DNA of 64,000 bases. It comes from Xenoacremonium recifei (taxonomy: Eukaryota > Ascomycota > Sordariomycetes > Hypocreales > Nectriaceae). Below the pieces are notes generated by a model. The model was not told the origin of the DNA and did not search any database. It worked only from the letters and a program-made list of their open reading frames with translations. The stretch spans positions 124,001 through 188,000 of the forward strand of contig WOFQ01000051.1 of the NCBI GenBank assembly GCA_012184525.1, in the 5' to 3' direction. Shown piece after piece: positions 1 to 10,772 of this stretch (position 1 is its first letter; every line of letters starts with the position of its first letter). A program made the position numbers and the translations under genes.

Positions 1-515
1 CAGACCGGCGTCTGAAACTTGCTGTAAATTCGAGCAAATCAACGAACTATATATATACGTCAATAGACAACACGTTTGGGATTGAAAGAGCCCTTGCCGT
101 CGGTATCTCCGATACAATAAAAGAAGGCATCGATCACGTCTGCACCGTGGAACAACCTTTTTGGCCCAGCATGCCGATTACAAGAGACGGCGTCCGTGAG
201 GTAGAGCGCTGGTTTAAGCAGCTGTTCAACCAATGCCGGGAAGAGTCTCGTAGAATCAAGCAACTCCCAGGGATTTTTGACAAGATTGACTCGAACATTC
301 AGCCAATCCCGTCGGAAACAGGACTAGCTCTTACAGCTCCCTTCGAAGCTGACGATTCATTGAACAGAGCGTCCCAATCCGAGTCCAAAGGCTCGCGAGA
401 AAAGAAACAGCGGGTGTCTTCTTCTTCTGGGAACGCGCAAGAAAGCCAACTGACAGTTCATGTTTCGTGCTTGGGCGTGAGAAAGAATGACGAAATCCAG
501 GACCTACCGCGATAG
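1..515 (+). CDS. 3' part of unidentified gene, cut by left edge
   Basis: One frame is open from base 3 to a TAG at 513-515 (170 codons) with no stop back to the window edge, so the start probably lies outside. The residues look protein-like: a mixed globular part of about 100 residues (with DRRLKLAV, FGIERALAVGISDTIKEG and EVERWFKQLFNQCREESRR) is followed by a Ser/Glu/Lys-rich tail. The ATG at 168-170 lies inside the conserved-looking part and is unlikely to be the true start. I do not recognise the family. A splice site inside the tail cannot be excluded, so the exact 3' end is uncertain. Confidence 0.4.
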   Translation, partial: DRRLKLAVNSSKSTNYIYTSIDNTFGIERALAVGISDTIKEGIDHVCTVEQPFWPSMPITRDGVREVERWFKQLFNQCREESRRIKQLPGIFDKIDSNIQPIPSETGLALTAPFEADDSLNRASQSESKGSREKKQRVSSSSGNAQESQLTVHVSCLGVRKNDEIQDLPR

Positions 516-1907
516 GATGTCGACAGGAGGACGAGTACGATCCTGCCTAGACGCAAGCCCTGGATGAAAATTGTCTCACTGTCCTAGAAGACAGAACTCT
601 GGCTCGGCTGCGTCGGAACACCTAATTCCGGATTATGGCAGCCGAAGCTATCATGCCCAACTTCTGTCTTTCGGCATTGCCATAGGGGCTGCCGCTTCCA
701 GGGCACGTCGTGGATGTAGCTGCTGGTGTAAGTATGTGAAGAAACAGACTACTCTCACACAGTCATATGGATTAATTCTTTCTTCCTGATGGCCTCTCTA
801 CCATTTACAACTGCGTATCAACTTGCGGAATTTGTCCTGGTTGCCGTCTCTCTCTACCTCAGCTTCAAAGCTACATAGCTGGACTCGACAGACTTCATAA
901 GCAAATCCTAAGAGCAGCTAGTGACTTAGAGCCATCTGTGGGAAGCGACAGAACAAGCATCTTATATTGAGCTATGAACCTACGGAAAGCCCACTCAGTG
1001 GTGCTATTGAATCCTCCAGATGAGTATTCGGACGGTGATCGAGATGCTATTACCGCTGCAGGTAAATTTATTATGTGAACTTATGAACATATGTTTGCTT
1101 TCCTGGTCTGGGACAGGCGTTCTCTCTCACAGTCGGAGATTCAGGGGTTAAAAGGAGATGTTTCCGTGAGCGGCCAGACGCCGCTCAGCTCATGATCATA
1201 GTATCAATGGGGAAAATGAGTTTTGGGTCTAACACCGAAAACCTAGAATGATACACTTCATTTTTGCTTAAGTAAATTTCAAGAATAACGGCATCACCAG
1301 AATTTGTTGCATCAGCACAGTCTGAAACGGTGGCAGCTGGCGAGGTGATGGAACGCACGGTAAACAAAACGGTCGGGTTAGGACTGCCACCAATATAGCG
1401 CCTCACACCTTAACGCATCCCCTGTAAATCTCCGACTCGCTGCTGTAGCGTCTGGGCGTCACACCGAGATCCGTGCTGGGAACTCACCTCCGTCCCAAAA
1501 GGAAAGGGAAAAAGAAAACGAAACCACCGTTCCATCTGCGCCTTCCTCCGGCTGCTCCTCTTCCTCCCGATACATGACCGGAAACTTCTCTTCTCTTCTC
1601 CTCCTCTCTTTCATCTCTCTTCATCATCACGGTTCCATCATCCAAAGCACCAAATAGGTACTCATCTCTTTCGCTTCTTCCAACGCGTCGCCGTTAACGA
1701 ACCCCCTAGTCAAAACTCTCCTCCCGGCCGCTCCCTAATAAATGCTCCCCTCCAATCCTCCCTAATGCGATCAGCCACTCAGCGCAATCTCCAGCGCTAA
1801 GACATCCCCCCCATCTTCCACCCCTCCCTTACTCTCAGGGACCTCGTCAGGGACCTCGTCAGGGACCTCGTCACCTTATCCCACCTTCACTGCAGCGGTT
1901 GCCCACC
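516..1907. other. intergenic region, no convincing gene
   Basis: No ORF here looks coding. A tiny two-exon frame can be drawn from the ATG at 975 (29 codons to a GTAAAT donor at about 1072, acceptor CAG at about 1117, 11 further codons), but it is too short to call. The last 400 bases are rich in CT tracts and poor in ATG, as expected of the promoter and leader of the gene starting at 1908. Confidence 0.5.
1836..1871 (+). repeat. three perfect 12-bp tandem copies in a 5' leader
   Basis: The unit CAGGGACCTCGT occurs three times head to tail without mismatch. It sits 36 bp upstream of the ATG at 1908, so it is probably in the transcribed leader. It contains no ATG. Perfect identity suggests recent expansion or slippage. 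Confidence 0.9.
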
Positions 1908-3234
1908 ATGGCGCCCAAAACTCCAAACTCCTCCACGCCCATCTTCTCGACCTCCATCTTCAGCTCACAATCTGGCGCTTCTCGACCGACCACCCGCGAC
2001 GGAGTTGATCCGCTCTCCACGAACGCCCCGAACATTCTCACCAAGGACCGCAAATCCTCCTTCTCTCGGAAGTCGTCTCTCTCTGTTGGGCGACGACGAG
2101 GAAGTTCTTTTGGGAACGGCGCGAATGCCTACGTGACAGACGCAACCGCTCCGCCCGCGCTTCCGGACTACGCGCTCTCCGCTGCAGCAAAGGTTGTGCC
2201 TCGACAAGACGTTGGCAAGCAGGTTGACCACGCGATACCAACACCAGTCAGCGCCGAAGGCGGATTCAATATGTTGGCTCGAACGAATACCGGGTCGGCG
2301 TCCTACATGGGCTCGTCAATACCCGGACATGGCGTCTTGCCCTTCCCAGGGTCAGCCGCCGGTATTGCAGCTTCGACAGCTCTCTGGCAGCAAACGGAGA
2401 TGGCCATGTCGCATCAACACATTACAGAGGTTGCTAACAAGCGCATTTCCACATTGGACTACTTGCGCAAAGCGTATGTTGGGTTCACGTTGCGTGCTAC
2501 CTTGAGACTGACGGTAACATAGCCACGAGGGACGAGTGTATTGGTTCAACACGTACCTCTTTGACAAACCTGACCTCAACCGCATGCCGTACTTCGATCC
2601 TCGAAAGTTGGGACGGAAAGCTACAAACTACCTGCTCCTGGGCTTGTCGCTGCCCACAATTGTCGATCTGTACTCCTCGACCCCCCTCGAGTTCCTCCGC
2701 AGCCTCAACACTCTCCTCTCCGAATTCGACTCGTTCCAGCAGCTCCACAGCGATTCTTCCACCGCCCTTACACGCGCTCGACTACCTAATATGTTCCGAC
2801 GGCCTGGTGGAAAGTCGCGACGATCAACATCTGCCGCTGACATGCACCCCCTGCCAGACGAGACAGCCCCTGTCCCCGCCGCCGGGGGCCCTGCACCGCC
2901 CATTATGAACTTTGCGGCATCAGAGACGGATTTGCTACCTGGAGAGGAGTACACGCATCTTCTGACACCTTCCCTGCCCTTTGATCCGGATTATTTTGAG
3001 ACGTTTGCGACGCTCTGTGATGTTCTGATCGATTGCTATTCGAGGTTGCTCACGTTGGTTCCGTCGCCTCGAGAGTGCTCGGCCCCTGTCGCCGAATTGT
3101 TCACAAAGGCCGACTCACGACTGAGGAAACTGATTGTTCAAGGAGTTGTCAAGGAGTTTGAGGACCATAGTAGGACCCATATCAAGTCTGAGGTGGCGAG
3201 CATTGGGAAGGTGGTTTTGGGGGGCTTAATGTGA
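1908..3234 (+). CDS. conserved fungal protein of unknown function, 425 aa
   Basis: Two exons, 1908-2473 and 2523-3234, are joined over a 49-nt intron (donor GTATGT, branch CTGAC, acceptor TAG). The junction restores LRKAHEGRVYW. The ATG at 1908 has a strong context (ACCATGG). Residues 1-125 are Ser/Thr/Pro-rich and likely disordered. From about residue 165 the protein is helical and well ordered (ISTLDYLRKAHEG, YFDPRKLGRKATNYLLLGLS, LPFDPDYFETFATLCDVL), with a Ser/Pro-rich insert in the middle. The C-terminal half resembles an all-helical scaffold, but I do not recognise the family and assign no function. No signal peptide or membrane segment is visible. Confidence 0.82.
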
Positions 3235-3485
3235 ACGGGATAAGAGGATAGGGCGTTCCTGCTGGTACTGGGACTTGCAATGGCGTTATGATTCGATGGG
3301 GTTCTTGAATATTAGCAAGGCGATATGTGATTTCTAGGAGTTATATCTGGGATCTGACGAATATAGATGGAGGATCTTGTGTAGAAGCCTTCCGTCCTGC
3401 GCAAGAGTTGTACATTTTCTTACAATATTGTACATACTATACAGCTGCATTGTATAATGCATTGAACCAAGCCTTCTGGGCGAGA

Positions 3486-4826
3486 TTACTTCTTGTCCTT
3501 GGCCCTCTCTTTGGCTTCTTCCTCTGCTACGAGCAGCTCAATATCCTTACTAACCAACCAGTCCCGCGCACCATCCATGATCTTGTCCAAAGTCTCGCCT
3601 CCTTCCAAGACGTCAGGCAAGTTGTGAACGTCCAGGCCAGCTCGGTGATCGGTGCATCGGTCCTGGTTGTAGTTATATGTCCGGATCTTGTCGCCGCGCG
3701 TGATCTGCGTCTTGGAGAGCACGCTGTCCCGCAGCCGCGCCGCCTCCTCTTCACGCTGCTCGCGGCGCTGGTCGGCGATTCGCGAGCGCAGCATCTTCCA
3801 GGCGTCCTCACGATTGCGCTGCTGCGAGCGGTGGTCCTGCATCGACACGACGGTGCCCGTGGGCAAATGCGTCATGCGAATTGCCGACTCGGTCTTGTTG
3901 ACGTGCTGGCCGCCGGCGCCACGCGCACGCATCGTCTCGATCTTGACTTCCTGCGGGTTGACGTAGAAGTCGCTCTCTGGGTCGTCGAAGTTGAGGTCGC
4001 CTGCGCCGCTGCCAGCGTCAGGGAACGAGGGTAGTACCCATACGGCGACGGCGCTCGTGTGCACGCGACCTTTACTCTCGGTGCTGGGGATGCGCTGCAC
4101 ACGGTGCATGCCGGCTTCGCTACGGAATACATCGAAGGCGCCGGGGTCTTGTACTTCGAGGATGGCCTCTTGCAAGGGGTTCTCGCCGGCCGACGAGGAG
4201 CTGTCACCGGCGGTGTCGGCAAACTCGTATTTCATGACGTTGTGGCGATATCCGCGCCGCATACAAAGTCCCTTGTACATCTTGAATAGTGTGTCTGTGA
4301 AATACCGTCCCTCGAGCCCGCCAGGTCCGGGCCGGAACTCGATCATGCAGGGGAAGTCGGCGAAGGGGTGGCGCGGCGTGAGACTAGCGGAGAGGTTGCG
4401 TGCTAGAGAATCCAGCTTGCCCTGCTCGGAAGCGAGTTCATCGCGGGCAATAGCAGCGAGGTCTGGGTCTTGGTCCGGGTCGTGGAGCATAGATGTGAGT
4501 TCTGCGACAGAGGCCTGTGACGACTCCCAAGCCTTGAGGGCAGAGGCCACGCGAGAAAGCTCGCCGACGCGCTTGGCTTTAGTAGCATCGAAGGAGGAGT
4601 TGAGGGTGCGTTGGAGGTCGTCGTGTTCGGAGGTGAGGTTTTGGGCACGCTGGAGGAGGGCGGGAGCGAGGAGTGGTGAGGCGTCTGCTCAGAGGTCAGC
4701 AGAGGAGTCTCGAGAGGGAGAAGAAGACATTGACGGACCATTGGAGGCGTAGCGGAGGAATTGGCGCGTGTGGGAGCGAGCCAGCGCTCTGGTGCAGCTT
4801 CGGCAGATCCATGGCGCCGGAGACAT
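3486..4826 (-). CDS. MRF1: mitochondrial peptide chain release factor 1
   Basis: Class I release factor that would recognise UAA/UAG and hydrolyse peptidyl-tRNA on mitochondrial ribosomes. The GGQ motif is at about residues 287-289 in RARGAGGQHVNKTESAIR, and HRSQQRNREDAW follows as in the family. The start at 4826 gives a presequence beginning MSPAPWICRSCTRAL, rich in Arg and lacking acids, typical of fungal mitochondrial proteins. The frame runs into a TGA at about 4689, but a 54-nt intron (4685-4738, donor GTCCGT, branch CTGAC, acceptor CAG) removes it and keeps frame, giving 428 aa, a normal length. The donor is unusual, so this intron is the weak point of the model. The 3' end converges on the gene ending at 3234. 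Confidence 0.9.
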
Positions 4827-5079
4827 GGTCTTGGAGCTGCGTGTCTGGTGTTGAAGATCTAGAAAGCTTCCATGGGATGAAAGCGTGGACGGAATTTTTA
4901 GCAGACTTTCGGAGCGTGGAAGGCGGCCCGGTGGGGGAGCTTCCGGACTCCACTACCTTATTTCCCCGTCCTCCGTACCTGCCATTCGGCTTCACCAACT
5001 TCGACTATTCAACCTCCACGAAACTGTTCCAAACATTTGATTATGATCGCTTTCAATTGTACAGTCTAAAATCTATTCA

Positions 5080-6515
5080 CTATTTTTCTCTATTTGCCAC
5101 AGCGGCTCCGTACAGTAGCCCACAGCCCAGCAGTAGACACGAACCTCCCCACATCTGCGCCGCCAGATATGACCCTCCCGTTACTTCGATCAGCTTTCCA
5201 GCCAGCGGTGGACCTGTGAGAGCCGCAATGCTCAGGATTGAGAATATCATTCCAATTCTGGTGCCGTTCTTGCTGAGGTCTTTGTTCAATGCCGCCAGTG
5301 TTGAGGGGAACAAGCTCTGGATGCCAGCACCAAAGTAGCCAAAGAACAGGACCCAGACATACACCCCCGTCATGTTGTGGACTTTTGCCCAAAGGTAGGT
5401 GCAGAGAGCGGTACAGATGATTGTGGGCATAAAAACGTTTATGGCGCCAAAGTATCGGTCAGCAAGGTATGCTGGGACCATACGGCCCGGGATGCCGATG
5501 ACATTTATCAGCATCAGGATCGTGAAGGATGTTGAATTTGAGGCATCCAGAATATCAAGCGCGAATGTCCGAGCCTGTACTCTGGGTAAGCATTGTCCTT
5601 TAATGTTAGTAAAGGGTACGAACGACTTACATAGTAGTACGCATAGTAGGTTGCCCAGAGTGTGAAGAACATGCTGATGGCAAAAAGAAGATACGGCGTT
5701 TCCTTGAAAGCGCCCAACTCAACCAGGGGCCCAGCCTTCCGAGGTGGCAGTCTCGTCTTAACAAGCGATAGGACAATGGCTGCAGCCGCCAGCACAACCA
5801 AGCCCATTGCCCGAACTGTCCACTCGAAACCAATCTTGGAGAGAAGTTGTTGCGCCATCAAAGGAAACACGATACCTCCTGTGGCTCCTCCGCACGCGGC
5901 CGCCGAGATCGCCATTGTCCGCTTGGTGGTGAAATAGGTTGACATGTTCGCGATCGTCGGAGCAAAGACGATACCGTTACCCAATCCTTGACACACGCCC
6001 TGCGCCAGGAAGAATTGCCAGTACTCCTTCGAAATGCTTGTCATGAAAATTCCGAAAACTTGCATGAAGAAGCCAATAAGAAGAGCCAAACGATAGTATC
6101 CTGCGTCAAAAGCTCGTCCAGAGAAGGCTGCGAGAAGGAAGATGCCACACATCTGGAGACTTCCAATCCATGCGACGGTCGATGGAGGGAGGTTTAGTCT
6201 CTCTTCGTAAACGGGTTGGAAGATGCCGAAACTGATGGTGTATCCCCAGGTGCAGAAGACAACCAAGTGTCCAGCGACGACTTGGAGCCAGGCCCTTAGC
6301 CCTCCATCAGGCGGAAGCGATATTTGTGGTTCAATTGGCGAGTCCGGTGGGCTGGATTCAACGTCTCGGTCCTGGACACTTGTGACAGTCATCTCGTCTT
6401 TCAAGCGAAATCCTTCAACTGCTTTGGCCTCCTCAGGCTCGATGGCTTGTCTTTCGTCAACCGGAACAAGGGTATCATCGTCAACAACGCTGATTTTCTC
6501 TGAAGGCGACGCCAT
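5080..6515 (-). CDS. MFS monocarboxylate transporter-like protein, 459 aa
   Basis: Predicted 12-helix plasma-membrane permease of the fungal MCT/MCH branch of the major facilitator superfamily. A cytosolic tail of about 67 acidic residues precedes the family signature PPDGGLRAWLQVVAGHLVVF. Later family-like pieces are GQGVCQGLGNG-like AQGVCQGLGNGIVFAP and NVIGIPGRMVPAYLADRYFG. Two exons, 6515-5631 and 5574-5080, flank a 56-nt intron (donor GTAAGT, TACTAAC branch, acceptor TACAG); the junction gives YYAYYYARTFALDILDAS. The substrate is not predictable: fungal members of this group handle monocarboxylates, riboflavin or unknown metabolites. The ATG at 6515 is the first in frame. Confidence 0.88.
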
Positions 6516-7779
6516 AACATTCAACGTGAGAACCACGCTCGCTAAACGTACCGACCTTCAGATCAAGGTTATACGTAAACGTGACGGCGCAGATGGGAAT
6601 GTCTTTACGCCCTTTACATATGGAGGTGCCCGAGGAGAGCCCAAGTGGGGTCTGTGAAAATACTCTCCGGACCGGAAGCACGTCAAACGATCTTCTATCC
6701 TTGCAATTGGACGGGCCTGAAGTCGATCAGGCTCTGTTTGGGGAGAGAGATGCATCTCATCAGCAAGACGGGTAGATGGTGCGGGACCGGAACGTGGTGG
6801 AGGCTCACATGGTCTACGGGATGCAGATTTATGCGCCCTACGACGAAGTACATCCCTCAACTAGCCAACCTCGGAAGCTTGAAGTTGCAGGCTTTTCGGA
6901 GCTCTCTATGCAGATGACGAGTCGGGAGGAACTCCGCAATTACCGTTATTGCCGGCGAAGAGTCACCGATTTGAGTCAAGTTGATCACAACATCACAACC
7001 ATGCCTGTTCTGGATCTGTCTCCAATTGAGGGGCAGCAAGTTTCGGTTTGCACGCTTTAAGTCATATAAGGTTGCTGTAAGAAGTCCTGGCATTTACAAG
7101 AAGGATGAGAGGTTCTGAAAATTTCTTTGCTCTCCAGCTTCCACCCTAGCTGCGTTTGCTCATCTTTCTATTACATACAAACGCTTCGAGATCTAAAATA
7201 GCCTCCCCCGCAACGGCATCTGGCGGGACTTGTTCTCTCCACGATTGACTTACCGCAAATTCGGCGACGGACTTGCACCTCCGATATGCCGTTTGCCGCG
7301 TTGCATTGGTAGAAATGCGGCCTGTTGCGGCGGGAGATGCCACGGAGCGGGATCGGTGCGGCATCGTAAATGCATCAGCGGGAGCCGGGACAGCTTGGCA
7401 ATTCGGCAAGGTTCCGGACCCTGGGCATGGCAGGTTCATGGATTGGCAAGTCAGAGTCGAACGTTTGTACGGGAAATATTCCTGAAGACTCATTCGATGT
7501 TTCGGACAGCTCATTGCTGTGGTCATTACTCCTAGTAGCTGCACCGAGAGCTCCGAATTCACAGAATTTTCCGAACGAGGGACCACAATCAAGAACACGC
7601 AAATCTGCGGGTTGTTGTCGTGATTGGTTTCGGACGCCGATCATCAGACTTCTTACAGCGGGAATCGGCCTCCGGCTTATGGGGAAAACAGAACACCTAG
7701 GGCTCCCGAGAATATATGCAGAACAACGCAAGAGTTGAAGTCTACCTCATTACGGTATATTTTAGCTCTTACATGAGCC
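6516..7779. other. intergenic region, no convincing gene
   Basis: Short overlapping ORFs on both strands, none with a recognisable motif or splice-supported structure. The part next to 6515 would hold the transporter promoter. The minus-strand frame at 7146-7598 (150 codons) is the longest, but its composition (many Arg, Cys and Ser) is not convincing. Confidence 0.5.
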
Positions 7780-8778
7780 TTACTTCATCCACCCTCGAGC
7801 ACTGTCAATCACATCACCATCGCTCTCGCCAACCTCAATCGTCGCAGCGGGCATCGGGGCTCCCCAGACTACCCCATTGGCCACAAGATGCCTGTCCCAA
7901 GCTGCTGAAAGTTCTTTGAACTTCCCGGGCTCCTTATCTTTAAGATCGAATACCTCTCCGGGGTCTGTCTGAAGGTTGTGTAGTTCCCATTCTCCAGGGC
8001 CGAACGGTGGTGGGACGAAATTGATCTTCCAATGACCGATGCGCATACCAGCTCGGCCGTGGAGCTAGAGTGTGAGAGGAGGTAACTCAGCTTACTACAT
8101 TCATGGTAGGTTATTCTTGCAGTTGGGGTGCGAGACGGAGTCTCAGACCTCAGGAGTCTGACTTACCTCCCAACCTAATTCCTCGTTCTCGTCGTGACAT
8201 GTCTCTCCTTTCTCGAAAAGTCCCCTCCAACTCTTACCCTTCATGGGAACGACCTCGCGGCCACAGAACCCCCCTGTTTCGGCTCCATTGTTCGTGGGAT
8301 GCTTGATGCCAGTGAGATCCAGCACGGTCGGTGCAATATCCATGACTGTTGCGGGTTGGTGAATGATACTTCCTGGCCGCGTAGCCTCTTCCCCGTGAAA
8401 GGGTGGGTAGCAGATGATGAAGGGGACGCGAATGCCGCCCTGTGTTGCGAAGGCTTTCACTAATCGCGAAGGATCCGTTGATGCTTGAGCCCAGAATGGA
8501 CCGTACCAGACGAAGCTGTAACCAACATTAGACGTGAGTCAGGTACATATCATAAGGCAGTGCCGTCTATACCTATCAGGTTCGCCGATGTTCTGTATCA
8601 CTTGTCAGCACCATTGCTATATGAGGCTTTGGGAAGAAAAGCTGACCTCTAAGCTGTTGTCGTAGCACTTGTCAATGATCTGCATCAGCCTGGTTTCGCA
8701 CATTCATGGTCAGCAAGATGGGTGAAGATTTTAGGTCAGCCACTCACTGTGTTCCCATGTGTGGCAGAGCCTCCCAAA
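7780..8778 (-). pseudogene. arylsulfatase remnant lacking its catalytic N-terminal half
   Basis: The C-terminal part of a fungal type I sulfatase is clear: LMQIIDKCYDNSLE, NIGEPDSFVWYGPFWAQAS, FATQGGIRVPFIICYPP, HQPATVMDIAPTVLDLTG, then LHGRAGMRIGHWKINFVPP. The pieces join through intact introns, including 8065-8166 (GTAAGT to CTAG) and three shorter ones between about 8480 and 8755. Upstream of EALPHMGTQ (about 8778) homology stops, and the metal-binding and CxPxR formylglycine segments of the family (normally the first half of a protein of over 500 aa) are absent. The APH-like gene begins 83 bp away. Intact splice sites and frames suggest a fairly recent truncation by rearrangement. No catalytic activity is expected. 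Confidence 0.8.
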
Positions 8779-8861
8779 TTTGATCCCAACAGATGAAGAA
8801 GACTAACAAGCAATTTAGCCAGTACTCAACCAGCACCCCTGCGTAAAAAATAACCAATCAG

Positions 8862-10448
8862 TCAGTGAGAATCCTCTTTCCCGAGCAAAGATGACCGCTT
8901 AAAGCAAGTCCAAGACTGCCATTGATGCCGCTCGTCACCGAGAGAAAGCATTTCTTTGTTCTTGCAAAGAAAGTTGTCCAAATCCTCCAGGCCTCCTTTC
9001 AGGGCTACCTCATATCTTTCCTTCACCTCAACCAGCTGTTCCTTATACTCTTGTAGGTCTGCCATCTTCTTCTGGACAAAAGAATCGATATTGTCCTCTG
9101 GGATGGCGGCAACAAGTTCATCCCAGTCTTTTGTCTCCTCCCGAAGCTTTACAAACGGAACACAAGTGGGCCCATTGAAACCGCGTAAGATAATGAAATG
9201 AAACCACTGGCGCCCGTCTTTTTGGCAGGCATGAAGCATTGCCGAAGGCTTCTGATCCTCGGCAACATCATCCCCTAGGATCTTGTTCTCTTCTTCCTTC
9301 AGTATTCGCGAATATAATTCCAGGTGCTTTTGGAATCTGGCAAGCCTCCCGTCAACAGAGCTCCAGACATTGGGAGACTCTATGACAAGCCACGTCGGCG
9401 TGGAATTGACCAGCTGAATTGGTGCAGTATACGACCACTCCAAGTCAATCACTGCAACAACTTCGAGGTCCTGTTCGTTGTTGACAATCATATTTGTAGG
9501 CTGAAAGTCGTCACAGAAGAGCTTGAACGGCCCTAGGTTGTATTTTGGCAAGACCAGGCGCGGTATAAGGTCTTTCATGACGTTGAAATAAATATACTTC
9601 TCTCTCGCATCGCGTTCGTCATCAACTGAATTGGGCTGATCATGCAGCTGTTTCAAGTCCCTGTCAACGACGTAACGAAAATACTCGGTGGTGGATGTGA
9701 AAATCTCGTCTTGAGGACCTACGACATGCTGTCAGCTTGGATCCAGCTGCTGGCATATCGCTAGGATAGAGAAGTACAAGCACTGCTACTTACTAAAAAC
9801 ATCAACCCCGCTGTCCAACAGAAAGTCATGCGACTTCTTGGTGAAAGGCCGCGAGTGAACCGTCGCGGTGAAACCAGCTTCTCCAGCGCTAGACTTTGAG
9901 GTTAAGCTACCGATGTGTTGAAAGTCGAGCTTTTGGAGTTGCAACGAGAAATCGATCATCTGTCGAAATATGGCCTCGATGGTTCTCTCAGGGATGTCCT
10001 GTCGCATGATCCTGGCATCGTTTTGGAGAATTTGATCGACACTGATTCCTTCAACAAAATCCATCATGATGAAGGGGCCAATTCCAAGGGCATTATCTTT
10101 TGCTAGTCCCCAAGCTTTGACTTCGGGAACGGGTATCGTCGTTTGTCGCCGAATGAGTTTCATTGTAGCAACTTCGATCTCGGTCTTCTCTTCGGCATTG
10201 ACAACCTTCCCAACCATAGGGAAACGCACGGTCCATTTCTCTCCATTCTTGAATTCTACCTTGCAGCTCAAGTTGTAAGCGCCGATGTTGTCATTTCGCT
10301 TGTCTGTGGTCAGTTCGCAAGGTAGGCGATCTGGGTGAAATGTAGAAACCCAGTTCGTCAGCCGATTTTCTCGTGCGTCATCGTATTTCCTTATCCACGA
10401 CAAGAATGATGCGTTATTGTCCAATCCGACACGGTCGTCCCAGTCCAT
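8862..10448 (-). CDS. APH-type phosphotransferase-like protein, 503 aa
   Basis: Member of the large fungal group related to aminoglycoside phosphotransferases and choline kinases. The motif equivalent to HGDLHPGN reads FCDDFQPTNMIV at about residues 286-297, and the metal-binding Asp is in AVIDLEWSYTAP at about 310. The N-lobe holds KVVNAEEKTEIEVATMKLI and PVPEVKAWG, as in the family. Exons 10448-9794 and 9718-8862 flank a 75-nt phase-1 intron (GTAAGT to GTAG) giving DVFSPQDEIF. The substrate is unknown; these genes are abundant in filamentous fungi and rarely characterised. The catalytic His is replaced, as in many fungal paralogues, so activity is uncertain. The 3' end abuts the sulfatase remnant. 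Confidence 0.82.
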
Positions 10449-10772
10449 CGCGTACTGCCTAGGTAGACGGTGTGGTAGGCTGAGGCAAGTGGTGGGTTCA
10501 ATTCAAAGAAGAGAAAGCAAGTGCAGCTATTTGTACCTGGACATTCTCAAGTGATGGCCCACCATGCTAGAAGAGGAGGAAGTAAACTAGCGGGGTTCCG
10601 GGTATAAACGAACTCACATTTATAACAGTGTCTAAGCGCGAAATCTGAATTCATATATCCCACAACCATGGTAGCCTCGCTCCGGGAGACTGTGGCGAGA
10701 GGCGGGGGAAGCGCTCCCATTCGCGCTATGCGATTTCTCGATGGGTACGGAGTATTAATAGGGGAAGAGTGC
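10449..10772. other. short intergenic region
   Basis: This lies between the 3' end of the kinase-like gene (10773) and the start of the APH-like gene (10448), both on the minus strand. It would hold the promoter of the APH-like gene. A TATAA-type sequence occurs near 10602-10623. No ORF of interest. Confidence 0.5.

Noticed and set aside
3327..4752. Plus-strand ORFs of 235 and 253 codons
   Set aside because: They lie mostly antisense to the mitochondrial release factor gene, are Ala/Arg/Ser-rich and have no motif; they result from the GC-rich codon use of the real gene.
10495..10515. GGGTTCAATTC, resembling a tRNA T-arm
   Set aside because: No acceptor stem, anticodon arm or D-arm could be paired around it. 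No tRNA gene was identified anywhere in the window.
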